Of a DNA stretch of 64,000 bases, positions 35,949 through 48,727 are shown piece after piece; position 1 is the first letter of the stretch; each line of letters opens with the position of its first letter. The DNA comes from Lysinibacillus mangiferihumi. GTDB lineage: Bacteria; Bacillota; Bacilli; Bacillales_A; Planococcaceae. Made by a program: the position numbers and the translations under genes. The notes below the pieces were generated by a model. The model had not been told where the DNA came from. It worked only from the letters and a program-made list of their open reading frames with translations, and did no database searches. The stretch is from NCBI RefSeq assembly GCF_003049665.1, contig NZ_PYWM01000027.1:1-64000 (forward strand), read 5' to 3'.

Positions 35949-35984
35949 AAAAGCCAAGAAAGTGAAGACACTTTCTTGACTCGT
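35949..35984 (-). terminator. Terminator of gatCAB
   Basis: Minus strand CAAGAAAGTG, TCTT loop, CACTTTCTTG (perfect 10 bp), then GCTTTTTAAA, 16 bp behind gatB. Confidence 0.85.
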
Positions 35985-35999
35985 TGTAATAGCAAAAAA

Positions 36000-37427
36000 T
36001 TAGCGTTTAGCAATTTCTTGTTGTAATAATTTATTAACCATTGGTGGGTTCGCTTGGCCTTTTGTCGCTTTCATAATTTGACCGACTAAGAAGCCAATTG
36101 CACGATCCTTACCATTTTTAAAGTCCTCGATTGATTGTGCATTGTTATCTAATACTTCTGTAACAATTGCTAATAAGGCACTCTCATCTGAAATTTGAAC
36201 TAAACCTTTTGCTTTTACGATGTCATTAGCTGAACCGCCGTTTTCTACTAATTCAGCAAATACTTTTTTACCGATTTTAGAAGAAATTGTACCGTCCGTA
36301 ATTAACTTCACCATACCAGCAAGGTTTTCTGGTGTTAATGCTGTATCTTTAAGATCCTTTTGTTCAGCATTTAAATAAGCTGAAACATCGCCCATTAACC
36401 AGTTAGCTGAAAGTTTTGCATCTGCACCATCAGCTACCATCGCTTCAAAGAAATCCGAAATTTCTTTAGAAATAACAAGCACGCCCGCGTCATAAGGTGT
36501 TAAGCCTAATTCTTCAACATAGCGTTTTTTACGAGCATCTGGCAGTTCAGGGATTTCTGATTTAACGCGCTCTAACCATTCATCGTCGATTGACAGACGC
36601 ACCAAGTCAGGCTCTGGGAAGTAACGATAATCATCTGTTCCTTCTTTCACACGCATTAAAATTGTTTTACCTGTTTTTTCATCAAAGCGACGCGTTTCTT
36701 GATCAATCACGCCACCTGAAAGTAATACGTCAGCTTGGCGTAACTCTTCGTGCTCAATCCCACGACGTACGTAGTTGAATGAGTTCAGGTTTTTAAGCTC
36801 TGTTTTTGTACCGAATTCTTCTTGGCCATATGGGCGAATCGAAATGTTGGCATCACAGCGCAGTGAACCTTCTTCCATTTTACAGTCTGAAACATCTGTA
36901 TATTGGATAATGGATTTTAATTTTTCAAGGTAGGCGTACGCTTCATTTGCTGTGCGAATATCTGGCTCAGACACGATTTCTACAAGCGGCGTCCCTTGAC
37001 GGTTAAAGTCCACAAGTGAGTGGTCACCAGCATGCGTTAGTTTACCAGCATCTTCTTCCATATGAAGACGTGTAATACCGATACGTTTTGTATAACCATC
37101 TACTTCAATATCAATCCAACCGTTTTTACCGATTGGCTTATCGAATTGTGAAATTTGATAAGCTTTCGGATTATCTGGATAGAAGTAGTTTTTACGGTCA
37201 AATTTTGTTTCTTGTTCGATTTCCATGTTTAATGCAAGTGCTGCACGCATTGCGAAATCTACAACGTTTTTATTTAAGACAGGTAGGACACCAGGGTAGC
37301 CTAGGTCGATTACTGTTGTGTTTGTATTTGGTTCAGCACCGAAGTGAGCTGGCGCTGGCGAGAAGATTTTTGAGTTTGTTTTTAACTCAACGTGTACTTC
37401 TAAACCAATGACTGTTTCAAAGTTCAT
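36000..37427 (-). CDS. gatB: Aspartyl/glutamyl-tRNA(Asn/Gln) amidotransferase subunit B
   Basis: 475 residues from the ATG at 37427, whose site (GAGGGAAAATAAC) lies in the end of gatA. GatB activates the carboxylate of mischarged Glu-tRNA(Gln) or Asp-tRNA(Asn) with ATP; GatA supplies ammonia. Visible are the N-terminal [16 protein letters not shown] with the cradle-domain metal site and the C-terminal YqeY-like tail domain (from about 330). The last gene of gatC-gatA-gatB; ends with a strong terminator. Confidence 0.97.
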   Translation of the reverse strand: MNFETVIGLEVHVELKTNSKIFSPAPAHFGAEPNTNTTVIDLGYPGVLPVLNKNVVDFAMRAALALNMEIEQETKFDRKNYFYPDNPKAYQISQFDKPIGKNGWIDIEVDGYTKRIGITRLHMEEDAGKLTHAGDHSLVDFNRQGTPLVEIVSEPDIRTANEAYAYLEKLKSIIQYTDVSDCKMEEGSLRCDANISIRPYGQEEFGTKTELKNLNSFNYVRRGIEHEELRQADVLLSGGVIDQETRRFDEKTGKTILMRVKEGTDDYRYFPEPDLVRLSIDDEWLERVKSEIPELPDARKKRYVEELGLTPYDAGVLVISKEISDFFEAMVADGADAKLSANWLMGDVSAYLNAEQKDLKDTALTPENLAGMVKLITDGTISSKIGKKVFAELVENGGSANDIVKAKGLVQISDESALLAIVTEVLDNNAQSIEDFKNGKDRAIGFLVGQIMKATKGQANPPMVNKLLQQEIAKR

Positions 37428-37428
37428 G

Positions 37429-38892
37429 TTATTTTCCCTCCCAAATTTGAGGAACTTCTTTATGGAACGCAGTAGCTTGCTCGAACGCATGCGCTACACG
37501 GTAAATTGTTGCTTCATCGAAGTATTTACCGATAATTTGCAAGCCTAATGGTAGACCATTTTCAAAACCACATGGAATTGAAATGGCTGGCACACCTGCT
37601 AAGTTCATAGGAATTGTTAAAATATCGTTAGCATACATCGTCATCGGATCATCTACATTTTCACCAATTTTAAATGCTGGTGTTGGTGCAGTAGGTCCAA
37701 TGATGACATCAAAGTCTTCGAATACTTTGTCGTAGTCTGCTTTGATAAGTGTACGTGCTTGTTGCGCTTTTTTGTAGTAAGCGTCATAAGTACCTGCGCT
37801 AAGCGAGTATGTTCCTAGCATGATACGACGTTTTACTTCATCACCAAAGCCTTGCGCACGTGTTTCTTTGTAAAGGTCCATTAAATTCTTCACGTTTTCA
37901 GCACGGAAGCCGTAACGGATACCATCGAAACGAGAAAGGTTTGATGAAGCTTCAGAAGAAGATAGGATATAGTAAGCTGCAAGTGCATATTTAGAATGAG
38001 GAAGTGATACTTCTTCTACTGTTGCCCCTAAGCCTTTTAGTACTTCTAATGCATCCAGTACGGATTGACGTGCTGCTTCGCCAACACCTTCACCTAAAAA
38101 TTCTTTTGGTACAGCAATACGTAAGCCTTTGACATCGCCAGTTAGTGCTGCTGCGAAGTTTGGTACTTCTACATTTGCTGAAGTTGAATCGTTAGGGTCT
38201 AAGCCTGAAATTGCTTCTAATAGAAGTGCATTGTCTTCAACATTACGTGTAATTGGTCCGATTTGGTCTAACGAAGAAGCAAATGCTACAAGTCCAAAAC
38301 GAGATACACGACCATATGTAGGTTTCATCCCTACGACACCGCAATATGCTGCAGGTTGGCGGATTGAACCACCTGTATCTGAACCAAGTGAAAATGGCAC
38401 TTCTCCTGCTGCTACTGCTGCTGCAGATGCACCTGATGAGCCACCTGGTACGTGGTTCAAGTTCCATGGATTTTTTGTTGTTTTATAGTATGAGTTTTCA
38501 TTTGAAGAACCCATTGCAAACTCATCCATGTTTAATTTTCCGATTGTAATCATGCCCGCTTCGCGTAGCTTATTTACAACAGTTGCATCGTATATTGGCA
38601 TAAATCCTTCAAGAATTTTAGAAGCACATGTTGTTTCTAAGCCTTCTGTTACGATATTGTCTTTCACGCCAATAGGAAGACCAAAAAGTGGTCCACGTTT
38701 TTCAAATGGTACTTTGTCCATTTCAGCTGCTTGTGCAGTTGCTTTTTCTTCGTTTGAAGCAAGGAAAGCTTGTACATCGCCGTCAAGCTTTGCCACTCGT
38801 TCATATGCTTCTTTTGTTAAGTCAGCGATTGTTAGCTTACCAGCTTTAATATCAGCTTGTAGCTCCTTTGCTGAACGTTCAAATAACGTCAT
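37429..38892 (-). CDS. gatA: Glutamyl-tRNA(Gln) amidotransferase subunit A
   Basis: 487 residues. An amidase-signature enzyme that releases ammonia from glutamine. The Ser-cisSer-Lys triad is visible: Lys in GVKDNIV (near 78), the [17 protein letters not shown] loop (near 150) and [11 protein letters not shown] with the nucleophile Ser (near 172-178). Middle gene of gatCAB; AGGAGG precedes the ATG. Confidence 0.97.
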   Translation of the reverse strand: MTLFERSAKELQADIKAGKLTIADLTKEAYERVAKLDGDVQAFLASNEEKATAQAAEMDKVPFEKRGPLFGLPIGVKDNIVTEGLETTCASKILEGFMPIYDATVVNKLREAGMITIGKLNMDEFAMGSSNENSYYKTTKNPWNLNHVPGGSSGASAAAVAAGEVPFSLGSDTGGSIRQPAAYCGVVGMKPTYGRVSRFGLVAFASSLDQIGPITRNVEDNALLLEAISGLDPNDSTSANVEVPNFAAALTGDVKGLRIAVPKEFLGEGVGEAARQSVLDALEVLKGLGATVEEVSLPHSKYALAAYYILSSSEASSNLSRFDGIRYGFRAENVKNLMDLYKETRAQGFGDEVKRRIMLGTYSLSAGTYDAYYKKAQQARTLIKADYDKVFEDFDVIIGPTAPTPAFKIGENVDDPMTMYANDILTIPMNLAGVPAISIPCGFENGLPLGLQIIGKYFDEATIYRVAHAFEQATAFHKEVPQIWEGK

Positions 38893-38916
38893 GAGGAATC
38901 CTCCTATGTTTTAGTA

Positions 38917-39204
38917 TTACATGATAGCTGGTACTTTTACTTGACCATCTTCTTGTTCTTTTACATTTAACATCATTACATCGCGGTCTAAACCTTTTGT
39001 TGCCACGTCTTCACGCATTACGTTTACTAATGGTAAAACGTGTGTTGTTGGTTCAACATTTGTAGTATCTAACTCGTTTAACTGCTCTGCAAAGTCAGTA
39101 ATTTTCCCAAGTTGCTCAGCAAATTTTTCCGCTTCTTCTTCTGTAATTGCAAGACGTGCTAAATTCGCAACGTGCTTAACCTCTTCTTTTGTTAATTTTG
39201 CCAT
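38917..39204 (-). CDS. gatC: Glutamyl-tRNA(Gln) amidotransferase subunit C
   Basis: 95 residues, the usual length. It wraps GatA and GatB together and has the family start [15 protein letters not shown] and the centre [16 protein letters not shown], ending VKVPAIM. First gene of gatCAB; CGGAGGTGTG precedes the ATG. Confidence 0.96.
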   Translation of the reverse strand: MAKLTKEEVKHVANLARLAITEEEAEKFAEQLGKITDFAEQLNELDTTNVEPTTHVLPLVNVMREDVATKGLDRDVMMLNVKEQEDGQVKVPAIM

Positions 39205-39458
39205 TGTTCACACCTCCGAATACTATCCAATTCATTGTTTTTATCGATAACAATAGGGTTGAATAAAGTTAACCATGCCCATTATCATAACATTTTTCCT
39301 ACTAAAAATCACAACTTTCACCAAAAATATAGAAACTTTCACTACTATGACAAAGTGTTGTCTTATGATGTCTTCTATTGTTGAAATGGACAACATCATC
39401 CATAGCGGATTTCCGTACTTTGAGGCTTATTCGTACTATGTCTTGTTCTCATTTCATT

Positions 39459-39490
39459 AAAAATAGCCAGCACAAGGCTGACTATTTTTT
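39459..39490 (-). terminator. Terminator of camS
   Basis: AAATAGTCAGC and GCTGGCTATTT pair with one wobble; the minus-strand exit is TTTTTAATG. It overlaps the camS stop region. Confidence 0.7.
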
Positions 39491-40625
39491 ACTCATACAC
39501 GTGTACATATGGGTCTTTATCATTCGCTTCTTTCATAATTAAAGCTTCTGGACCATTAACCGATGTAATGCTCACTTCGACATTGATATTATCAAATTGA
39601 TTGATAAGGACGCCCGTCAAATATTGTGTGAAACCAATAATTTCAGCCGTGCCGAAAAATTGGATTGGAATTTCAATTGAGAGCTTTTGTATTTTTTTAT
39701 TTTGATAGAAGCCAGTACCAATTACACTCGTATAGTTAGAAAAATATTTATCAACATCTTGTTTGAAGTTTTTAAAATTATTACTTACATCTCGATAAGC
39801 ATCATGTGTGTCATCTGTAGGGAACATCACATATTCTTCATCAAGCGCCTGCCAATCGCCAATATCATTTTGCCCTTCTTTGGCAACACCATAAGTAAAA
39901 TACGTACCTGGAATTATTTCATTGCGCGCTCGCTGTTTAAATAGCCCTACGACAATCGGTACATCTTTTAGTTCATCACGTGTACGCATACGGGAAACGA
40001 TTTCAGCCGCCATCTTTTTGCCTTGTTCAATAAGAGCAGATTCCGGAATAGGCTCCTCGTAATACTCCCCATATTGTTCTTTCTGATAATAATAAATAGA
40101 ATTCAAAGCGAGCCCGATTGAAATACCACCTAGTTTTACTTTGTTATCATCCGTTTTCTTTAAGTAGTTTTGCTCTACAATATGGGCTAAATAAATAGGC
40201 GCTTTGGTTGCACGTTCTTCTGGCGTCATAGCGTCTGTTGTCGGAGGATTTAAACCATTCTCCGTTTGTGAACTACGCGCTAACCAGGAGCTTACTGTGC
40301 TTTCAGCTAAATATTGCCCTTCTTGGAAGTAATAATTTTCTGTGTCAAACTCATTTTGAGAAAGACGCATTAACCCTGTTTCAACTTCCTTCATATCATA
40401 CTTCGTGTAAATATTTGAAACGACTAATCCACGGCTTGCACTTTCTTTATATGGAATGAGTGTTTTATAAAAAGATTCATCAATCTGTAGACTAGGAATA
40501 ATCGTTGTTTCCGCTTTTTCCTGTTGCGTTTCCTGTGTAAGCTCTGTCTCCTTCTTATTCGAAGGTACACAGCCGACTAGCATTGCAGCAGCTACAATTG
40601 CTGGAATGAGTCGAAATGACTTCAT
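39489..40625 (-). CDS. CamS family lipoprotein (YerH)
   Basis: 378 residues. A lipoprotein signal peptide ends in the lipobox MLVGC (near 16-20), so the mature protein is tethered outside the membrane. The rest matches the CamS/YerH family, named for the enterococcal sex-pheromone precursor whose signal-peptide fragment is secreted; a Bacillales function is not known. Features include TTDAMTPEERATKAPIYLAHIVEQNYL (split around 130) and SVNGPEALIMKEANDKDPY at the end. Position after ligA matches B. subtilis yerH. Confidence 0.9.
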   Translation of the reverse strand: MKSFRLIPAIVAAAMLVGCVPSNKKETELTQETQQEKAETTIIPSLQIDESFYKTLIPYKESASRGLVVSNIYTKYDMKEVETGLMRLSQNEFDTENYYFQEGQYLAESTVSSWLARSSQTENGLNPPTTDAMTPEERATKAPIYLAHIVEQNYLKKTDDNKVKLGGISIGLALNSIYYYQKEQYGEYYEEPIPESALIEQGKKMAAEIVSRMRTRDELKDVPIVVGLFKQRARNEIIPGTYFTYGVAKEGQNDIGDWQALDEEYVMFPTDDTHDAYRDVSNNFKNFKQDVDKYFSNYTSVIGTGFYQNKKIQKLSIEIPIQFFGTAEIIGFTQYLTGVLINQFDNINVEVSITSVNGPEALIMKEANDKDPYVHVYE

Positions 40626-40757
40626 TATGTTAGTACCCCTTTACTAATATCAGATTCGTCTTGGACAAATTATATTTGACGCCACTAATTTTTGGGCGCA
40701 AATATTCTTTACGCTTTACCTGTTTTCTTGCGTTATGAAGCTTTACTTTAAATGATG

Positions 40758-42755
<1,998 letters not shown>

Positions 42756-42769
42756 TTAAGTTCCTCCGC

Positions 42770-43203
42770 TTACGCTTTTTCAATAGGTGCAAATTGCGCC
42801 AATAGTCGCTTAATACCGATTGGTTGTGGAAATGCGATATCAAGTTCTGTACTATCACCTTCACCTTTTACGCTAACAACCATACCTGTTCCCCATTTTT
42901 TATGAATCGCTTTATCCCCAGCCTTCCAACCGAATTGGTCGCCTCCAGTTGCTTGCAGGCGTGCAGTTGCTGGTTGTGTATGCCGGTGCGCGCCAAGTGT
43001 GCGTTTTGAATACCCACTAGACGAGCGATTACTTGATGCAAATGGTACTTCAGGTTTTGAACCACCTTTGGAAATTGACTCTAAAATGTCCTCTGAAATT
43101 TCACGTAAGAAACGGGAAGCATTGTTAAAGCTTGAACGACCAAAAATCGTACGAGATTGTGCACATGTTAAATACAAGCGTTCCTCTGCCCGTGTAATTC
43201 CAA
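42770..43203 (-). CDS. pcrA: pcrA exon 2 (C-terminal part of DNA helicase PcrA)
   Basis: The continuation of pcrA behind the group II intron. It begins in the middle of the Val codon of motif VI (TAT-GTT-GGA) and reads GITRAEERLYLTCAQSRTIFG, then the C-terminal linker and the Tudor-like barrel (GDKAIHKKWGTGMVV...KRLLAQFAPIEK) that contacts RNA polymerase in PcrA. The 173-residue ORF that starts at 43291 is an artefact: its first part lies inside intron domains V and VI. Spliced to exon 1 it gives a 750-residue protein, close to the usual PcrA length. Confidence 0.9.
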
Positions 43204-45741
43204 ATGGTGATAGGTAAGCCTTTGAAGTTATCTCCAGCTTTTCCCCCACCCCACACCGTGCGTGCGAGTTTCCCCGCACACGGCGTTCCATCTAATCATC
43301 AATAGTTAATTTCGCATTATTTTAGTGAATTATAACCACAAAGTTTTCTGTATTTGTTCAGTTGTTTTAAATTTATATAGGCAGGTAAATCCTTTAATTT
43401 CAAATTCACATCATGTACGAATTTATGTGATGTTTTACTTAACATTACAAGGTTATTGTAACTATCCGTACCACCTAGGCTTCTAGGAATTTTATGATGC
43501 AAGTGTATTTCTTGAGGGTCCATTGTCAAATACGGTTTATCTAAAATCGGTTCTTTTTTATGTTGGTTCAGTAGACTGGGGATATAAATAATATTACTGC
43601 AATTTTCCCCAGTTTTCGTTCGGTTTTCAAAGAAATAGTTCAACCACTCTAATGCTTTATATTCTGTTTGATTTGGCTCCCATAATTTGTGTACTTCATA
43701 CATATAATCTATTGTACTTTTTACACTTTGTTGCCTCATCTCCCATAGGTCAAGTAGTTGTCCATTTATGATAAAGCTAACATGAGGGTTTCGAACTTTA
43801 TTAATTTTCACTTCTTGCCGACGTCTACACATCTTTTTTATAAGCAATAAATGTATTCTACTTATTAGCCACGTTAAATTCGTACAGATATTATAATAAT
43901 AAAATATACCTCTGATATATACGATGAAGTAATCCAATTTGCCTTTCCAAAGACACCATTCAAGTCTTCGTTTGGTTTCCTTCCAAAGTTTCTTTTGGTT
44001 CTCTACCGAAATAATAAATGAATTTTGTTTGGTACTGTGTGTTTTTCGGTATTTATATCCTAAGAACTCCAGTTGTGCATCACCATTAATTGGTATTAAC
44101 TTCGTTTTATCACGATTTATTTCTAATTCGTTTTCTTTACACCAATCTTCTAGCATCATTATTGCATCGTATATATCATATTTTCCTTTGCTAATTAATA
44201 CAAAGTCATCTGCGTAACGAATAATTTTTACTACTCTACGATGTTGCAACCAATTAAAGTAAAATTCACATCCACGTTTATAGTTCTTACCGTGGTTTTT
44301 ATGAATATTCGGGTTTTGTATAATCTGACGACCATTTTCTCGCTTGAAATCATTTATTTCATGAAGTCGAAGTTCAAAATCATGGAACATGACATTTGCC
44401 AGTATTGGTCCCAATATTGTCCCTTGTCTTAATCCAACACCATTATATTTTTCTTTTGGTTGTATAAGGTCAATCCACATTAAACGCTTTATACACTTTA
44501 AAAATCCTAAGTCGTGTATATTGTGATTGATTTTTAATTTATCAAGTACCTTGTCGATTTGCACCGTATCAAAGTAGTCTTTTAAATCACAATCGTAAAT
44601 ATGACCTTCGTTATTGTATTGTAAAGTAGTTGCGATGTAGGACATGCATTCTTGAGCATTTCGATTCTTTCTGAAACCAAAGCTTTCTGGGTTGAAGTGC
44701 GCTTCAAGAATTGGTTCTAAAATATTTCTTACACATTGTTGTGCAATTCTATCGAAAATATTTGTAATGCCTAATGGTCGCATTTTTCCGTTGCTTTTTG
44801 GTATGATCACACGTCTTGCTTTTCCCAGTTTAGAACCATATAACCGATTTTTAATTTCCTTTATAACAACATGGAATTCAAAATTCATAATGTCGTTAAA
44901 TGTTAGACCATCTGGACCTGCTGTTTTCTTACCTTTATTGCTGCCTATAATTTTAATTGAACAAATAATATTCCTTTCATCTATGACGTATTGCCATAAG
45001 TGGTTAAATCGTGTTTTTGCTAATGCTTTGTCAAATAGAATCTGTTCGATATCATTTAGTCCATATCGCCAAATATCCTTTTCTTTGACTTTCAACCGTA
45101 TCGCCCTCTTTCCACATGGGATAGCGATTACTATTGATGTTAGACTAGGGGCCTTCCCTCCACTTCCATTACAGAAGCTTCGACAGTACTATGCCCCTAC
45201 TGACTCCCCTATTCATGCTCTTTCATGCAAATTGCAATCCCCAAGCGATTACTAAACGTTAGGGGTCTCAAACGTTCCGATATTACTAGGTATATAACTG
45301 TACTTAGGTTCCACCTTTATCCCGACTATATCTTTTCAGTAGAACAACCCATTAGTTCTATCCATCAGAATCCCATACGATAAATCCTTTGGAATATAGT
45401 TAATTAGACAACATTTCTATTGCCCGCTCTACGAGACGTACATTCAGTGGTTCGTCATTAAATTCTTAAATCCTAACCATATACAGCTACCCAGCCCGCA
45501 CCATGTTCGCAGTAATGTTTAACCTTTCCTCAGCTTGACCTGTTAGGGCTACTTAGCGCGACTTCACCCAACTTCACACAATCTGTTACCAGTGTTGCAT
45601 GTGGGAGTATTAGCTTCCATCTAGTCACGGAGATTATTTGGGTTCTCCGCCGTGGTGTCATAATATCAGTTGTTGCTAGCAAGCTTACTTGCTAGCCCTG
45701 CCAATCCTTCGCCTAAGCGATTTCTGACAAACGTTTCATAC
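43204..45741 (-). mobile_element. Group II intron in pcrA, same strand
   Basis: 2538 nt. Both ends fit exactly: removal joins GCATATG to TTGGAATTAC and restores TAT-GTT-GGA-ATT (AYVGIT). Near the 3' end lies domain V (AACGCCGTGTGCGGG, GAAA loop, CTCGCACGCACGGTGT), with a CGC catalytic triad. Domain VI follows (GGTGGGGG...CCTATCACC), with an unpaired A eight bases from the end as branch point. The 5' end is GTATG, not the common GTGYG. Candidate EBS1 (TATATG, 45478-45483) pairs with IBS1 CATATG; EBS2 AGTCG (45559-45563) pairs with CGACT. The multi-domain ORF sits in domain IV. It is oriented with the host gene, as splicing requires. Confidence 0.92.
43317..45095 (-). CDS. Group II intron-encoded protein: reverse transcriptase/maturase with HNH endonuclease
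   Basis: 592 residues, TTG start after GAGGGCG. RT motifs: KKTAGPDGLTFND (near 56), VIIPKSNGKMRPLGITNIFDRI, GLRQGTILGPILANVMFHDFEL, and the catalytic YADDFVLI (near 279). A maturase (domain X) region covers about 380-470. The C-terminal HNH endonuclease motif is IHLHHKIPRSLGGTDSYNNL (near 540). All domains look complete, so the intron should be able both to splice and to retrohome. The protein stays bound to the intron RNA. No frameshift or stop is seen. Confidence 0.95.
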   Translation of the reverse strand: MKVKEKDIWRYGLNDIEQILFDKALAKTRFNHLWQYVIDERNIICSIKIIGSNKGKKTAGPDGLTFNDIMNFEFHVVIKEIKNRLYGSKLGKARRVIIPKSNGKMRPLGITNIFDRIAQQCVRNILEPILEAHFNPESFGFRKNRNAQECMSYIATTLQYNNEGHIYDCDLKDYFDTVQIDKVLDKLKINHNIHDLGFLKCIKRLMWIDLIQPKEKYNGVGLRQGTILGPILANVMFHDFELRLHEINDFKRENGRQIIQNPNIHKNHGKNYKRGCEFYFNWLQHRRVVKIIRYADDFVLISKGKYDIYDAIMMLEDWCKENELEINRDKTKLIPINGDAQLEFLGYKYRKTHSTKQNSFIISVENQKKLWKETKRRLEWCLWKGKLDYFIVYIRGIFYYYNICTNLTWLISRIHLLLIKKMCRRRQEVKINKVRNPHVSFIINGQLLDLWEMRQQSVKSTIDYMYEVHKLWEPNQTEYKALEWLNYFFENRTKTGENCSNIIYIPSLLNQHKKEPILDKPYLTMDPQEIHLHHKIPRSLGGTDSYNNLVMLSKTSHKFVHDVNLKLKDLPAYINLKQLNKYRKLCGYNSLK

Positions 45742-47560
45742 CATATGCCAGTCGTCGTTCCTCTTCCATTTCATCGTTGTCATCTAAAGAACGAGAGTGA
45801 GGGAAAATATTTTCTTCCATGCCAATAATGAAAACGACAGGGAATTCTAATCCTTTTGCAGCGTGCATCGTCATTAAAATAATATTTCCTTTTGATGCAT
45901 CTTCCTTGTCGAGCGCATCGATATCGGCAATAAGAGCTAAGTCCGTCAAGAAGGCGATTAAGCTCTTATCTTCACTGCGTTCTTCAAACGCTTTTGTTAC
46001 AGATAAAAATTCCTCAATATTTTCTAAACGACTTTCCGCTTCAATGGACTTTTCGTTTTGTAACATCGCACGATAGCCTGATTTCTCAATTACTTGTTCC
46101 ACGATTTCCGTCACAGATAAGTAATTTTGCATTTCCGTAAAACCTTTAATCATTGCATAAAAATGTTCTGCTGAAGCAGCAGCTTTTCCTGTTAGTCCCA
46201 TAAAGATTAGATCATTCATCGCATCAAAAATGGAGCGATCCTGATCAATTGCATAGCGTGCCATTTTTTCAAATGAGGTAGCACCAATACTGCGCTTCGG
46301 TTCGTTGATAATACGCGCAAGCGATAAATCATCGTCATTGTTGGCGATTAGACGTAAATACGCCAGTAAATCCTTTATTTCTTTACGGTCATAGAATTTT
46401 GTACCACCCACAATTTGATACGCCATATTGGACTTCACAAGCACTTCTTCCATCACACGAGACTGTGCATTTGTACGGTATAAGATGGCGAAATCATCGA
46501 ATGAACGATTTTCCTTCTCCATAAGCTGTTGGATTGTTTGCACGACAAACTGCGCTTCTTCCTGCTCATTATATGCTTTATATAAAGCAATTTTTTCACC
46601 ATGTGCATTTTCTGTGCGCAGCTCTTTCGGATAACGGCTTGTATTATTTTGAATGACGTCATTTGCCGCTTGGAGGATGCGCTTTGTAGAGCGATAATTT
46701 TGCTCTAGCATAATGACCTTAGCATTTGGATAATCTTTTTCGAACGATAAGATATTGCCAATATCAGCGCCTCGCCAACGATAAATGGATTGGTCCGAAT
46801 CCCCTACAACACAAATATTTTTAAATTTTTTCGCAAGTAATTGCACTAATAAATATTGCGATTTATTAGTATCTTGATATTCGTCAACATGAATATATTG
46901 AAATTTATTTTGATAGTATTCTAATACTTCAGGTACTCGTTTAAATAAGGTAATCGTTGTCATGATTAAATCATCAAAATCCAGTGACTGATTGCGTCGT
47001 AATCTTTTTTCATAGCCTTTATAAACAAGGGCAACTGTTTTTTCATACGGATTATGTTCATTGATTTGCGCTGCATATTCATCTGCAGTTATGCATTCAT
47101 TTTTTGCTGAACTAATCGCATTTAAAATAGCACGTGGTTCAAAGCGCTTAGGGTCAATATTTTCATCTTTCAAGACATTTTTAATAACTGATAGCTGATC
47201 TGTCGAATCTAAAATCGAGAAGTTGCGTGAAATACCTAGTTGCTCGATATTACGGCGCAAAATGCGTACACACATCGAGTGAAATGTGGACACCCACATG
47301 CTGTCGCCCGTTCCATTTCCGAGAATGCCATCTATCCGCTCTCTCATTTCACGAGCAGCCTTATTCGTGAACGTAATCGCTAAAATCTTTGATGGGTATA
47401 CTTCTTTTTCTATGATTAAGTACGCAATACGATGTGTTAGTACTCTCGTTTTGCCCGAACCAGCGCCTGCCATAATAAGCAATGGGCCTTCAGTTGTTTT
47501 CACTGCTTTTTCCTGTTCAGAATTCATACCTACTAATAAGTTTTTTGTTAAATGCTCCAT
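45742..47560 (-). CDS. pcrA: pcrA exon 1 (N-terminal 606 codons of DNA helicase PcrA)
   Basis: An ATP-dependent 3'-5' SF1 helicase used in repair, rolling-circle replication and removal of stalled RNA polymerase. Start at 47560 ([18 protein letters not shown]), after AAGGTGG; the longer ORF from 47581 adds seven residues before it. Walker [11 protein letters not shown] motif, DEYQDTN (motif II), [14 protein letters not shown] and [12 protein letters not shown] are intact. The coding sequence stops being exonic after ERRLAY in motif VI; without splicing, nine extra codons (GMKRLSEIA) follow to a stop at 45713 and the protein would lack the motif VI arginine. The gene is essential in B. subtilis. 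Confidence 0.93.
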
Positions 47561-47591
47561 TTCGCACCACCTTACAAACATTTGTTCTTAA

Positions 47592-48281
47592 TTATATCGC
47601 ATTTTTTACAGCCTTAACAGTCGAAAGTGCAGCTTTTAAATCTTCATATATAATATTCCCCACAACTACAGTATCAGCAACTTGTGCCATTTCAGCAGCT
47701 TGCTTAGAAGAAGTTATGCCACCACCGTAAAAGAGCTTCGTATTTTGCAATTCACTTTTCACCGCACGTACTATTTCAATATCGCCATACTCTCCGCTAT
47801 ATTCTAAATAAAATACAGGCAGTTTGAAGAAGTTTTCTGCCATTCGTGCATAGGCCACTACATCATCCGTCGATAAATCGGTATTCGCTTGTGTTACTTC
47901 TGCAACTTTACAATTTGGATTTAAAATACAATACCCTTCAGCTACTAACTCATCCCAAACCATAATATCTCCATATTCTTTAATAGCCTCATGGTGTAAA
48001 TTTTTAATCCATTTCGGGTCATCACTATTTAACACCGTTGGAATAAAATAATAGTCATAGCCAGGCGTTACTGCATCAATTGTTGAAATTTCCAGCGCTA
48101 TTGGTACTTCAAAGCGACGCACACGGACAAGTAAATCTAATACGCCATCTAATGTTACGCCATCTGTGCCGCCAACCAAAATAACATCCGTGCCAGATTC
48201 GCAAATTTTTTCTAGTGCTTCATCCGATATGTCCTTTGCTGGGTCTAACTTGAACACATGTCTCCACTCTAAATAATCCAT
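47592..48281 (-). CDS. pcrB: Heptaprenylglyceryl phosphate synthase PcrB
   Basis: 229 residues, a TIM-barrel prenyltransferase that joins heptaprenyl diphosphate to glycerol-1-phosphate in Bacillales. Visible are [56 protein letters not shown] (near 158) and [18 protein letters not shown]. It lies 31 bp upstream of pcrA as in B. subtilis. Confidence 0.96.
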   Translation of the reverse strand: MDYLEWRHVFKLDPAKDISDEALEKICESGTDVILVGGTDGVTLDGVLDLLVRVRRFEVPIALEISTIDAVTPGYDYYFIPTVLNSDDPKWIKNLHHEAIKEYGDIMVWDELVAEGYCILNPNCKVAEVTQANTDLSTDDVVAYARMAENFFKLPVFYLEYSGEYGDIEIVRAVKSELQNTKLFYGGGITSSKQAAEMAQVADTVVVGNIIYEDLKAALSTVKAVKNAI

Positions 48282-48390
48282 CTATTATACCACCTATCAT
48301 TTTCTATCTATTCGTTTACAAGTATAGCTTATGGCTCTCTACAAAAAAATACAAAAGACTGAGCAGAAACTCTACCCAGCCTCTTACCTA

Positions 48391-48711
48391 CTATTCTTTT
48401 GGTGCTTGAAACGGCTTTTCATCTGGATACAAACGACCTAACATTTCATCATATGTATCGTTACCATAATCAAAGCAGCGACGTACACGAGAAATTGTTG
48501 CGGTACTTGCCCCTGTCTCCTTTTTAATGGATTCATAGGTTTTCTTTAAACGTAATAAATGTGCTACCTCAAAGCGTTGTGCTAGCGATTGAATTTCACT
48601 AATCGTACATAAATCATCAAAAAATTTATAGCATTCTTCAATGTCCTTCAGTTCTAGTACTGCTTTAAATAACTGATCTGTTTGATGCCCTCGAATTTTT
48701 TCGATTTGCAT
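48391..48711 (-). CDS. yerC: YerC/YecD family TrpR-like DNA-binding protein
   Basis: 106 residues. A TrpR-like helical DNA-binding domain: FKAVLELKDIEECYKFFDDL, TISEIQSLAQRFEVAHLL and the recognition helix GASTATISRVRRCFDYG. Targets are unknown. It is 16 bp behind yerB and in the usual yerB-yerC-pcrB-pcrA order. A weak hairpin with GAGGCTGGG, related to the ends of the 333-bp element, lies in the following gap. Confidence 0.92.
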   Translation of the reverse strand: MQIEKIRGHQTDQLFKAVLELKDIEECYKFFDDLCTISEIQSLAQRFEVAHLLRLKKTYESIKKETGASTATISRVRRCFDYGNDTYDEMLGRLYPDEKPFQAPKE

Positions 48712-48727
48712 ACAGTTTTCCTCCCTC

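Noticed and set aside
42770..43291. A separate 173-residue gene upstream of ligA
   Set aside because: Its first 29 codons lie inside intron domains V and VI; from GITRAEERL on it is the C-terminus of PcrA. It is exon 2, not a gene.
45713..47560. pcrA as a frameshifted or truncated pseudogene
   Set aside because: The break coincides with exact ends of a complete group II intron in the same orientation, and removal restores the frame. A splicing explanation fits better than decay.
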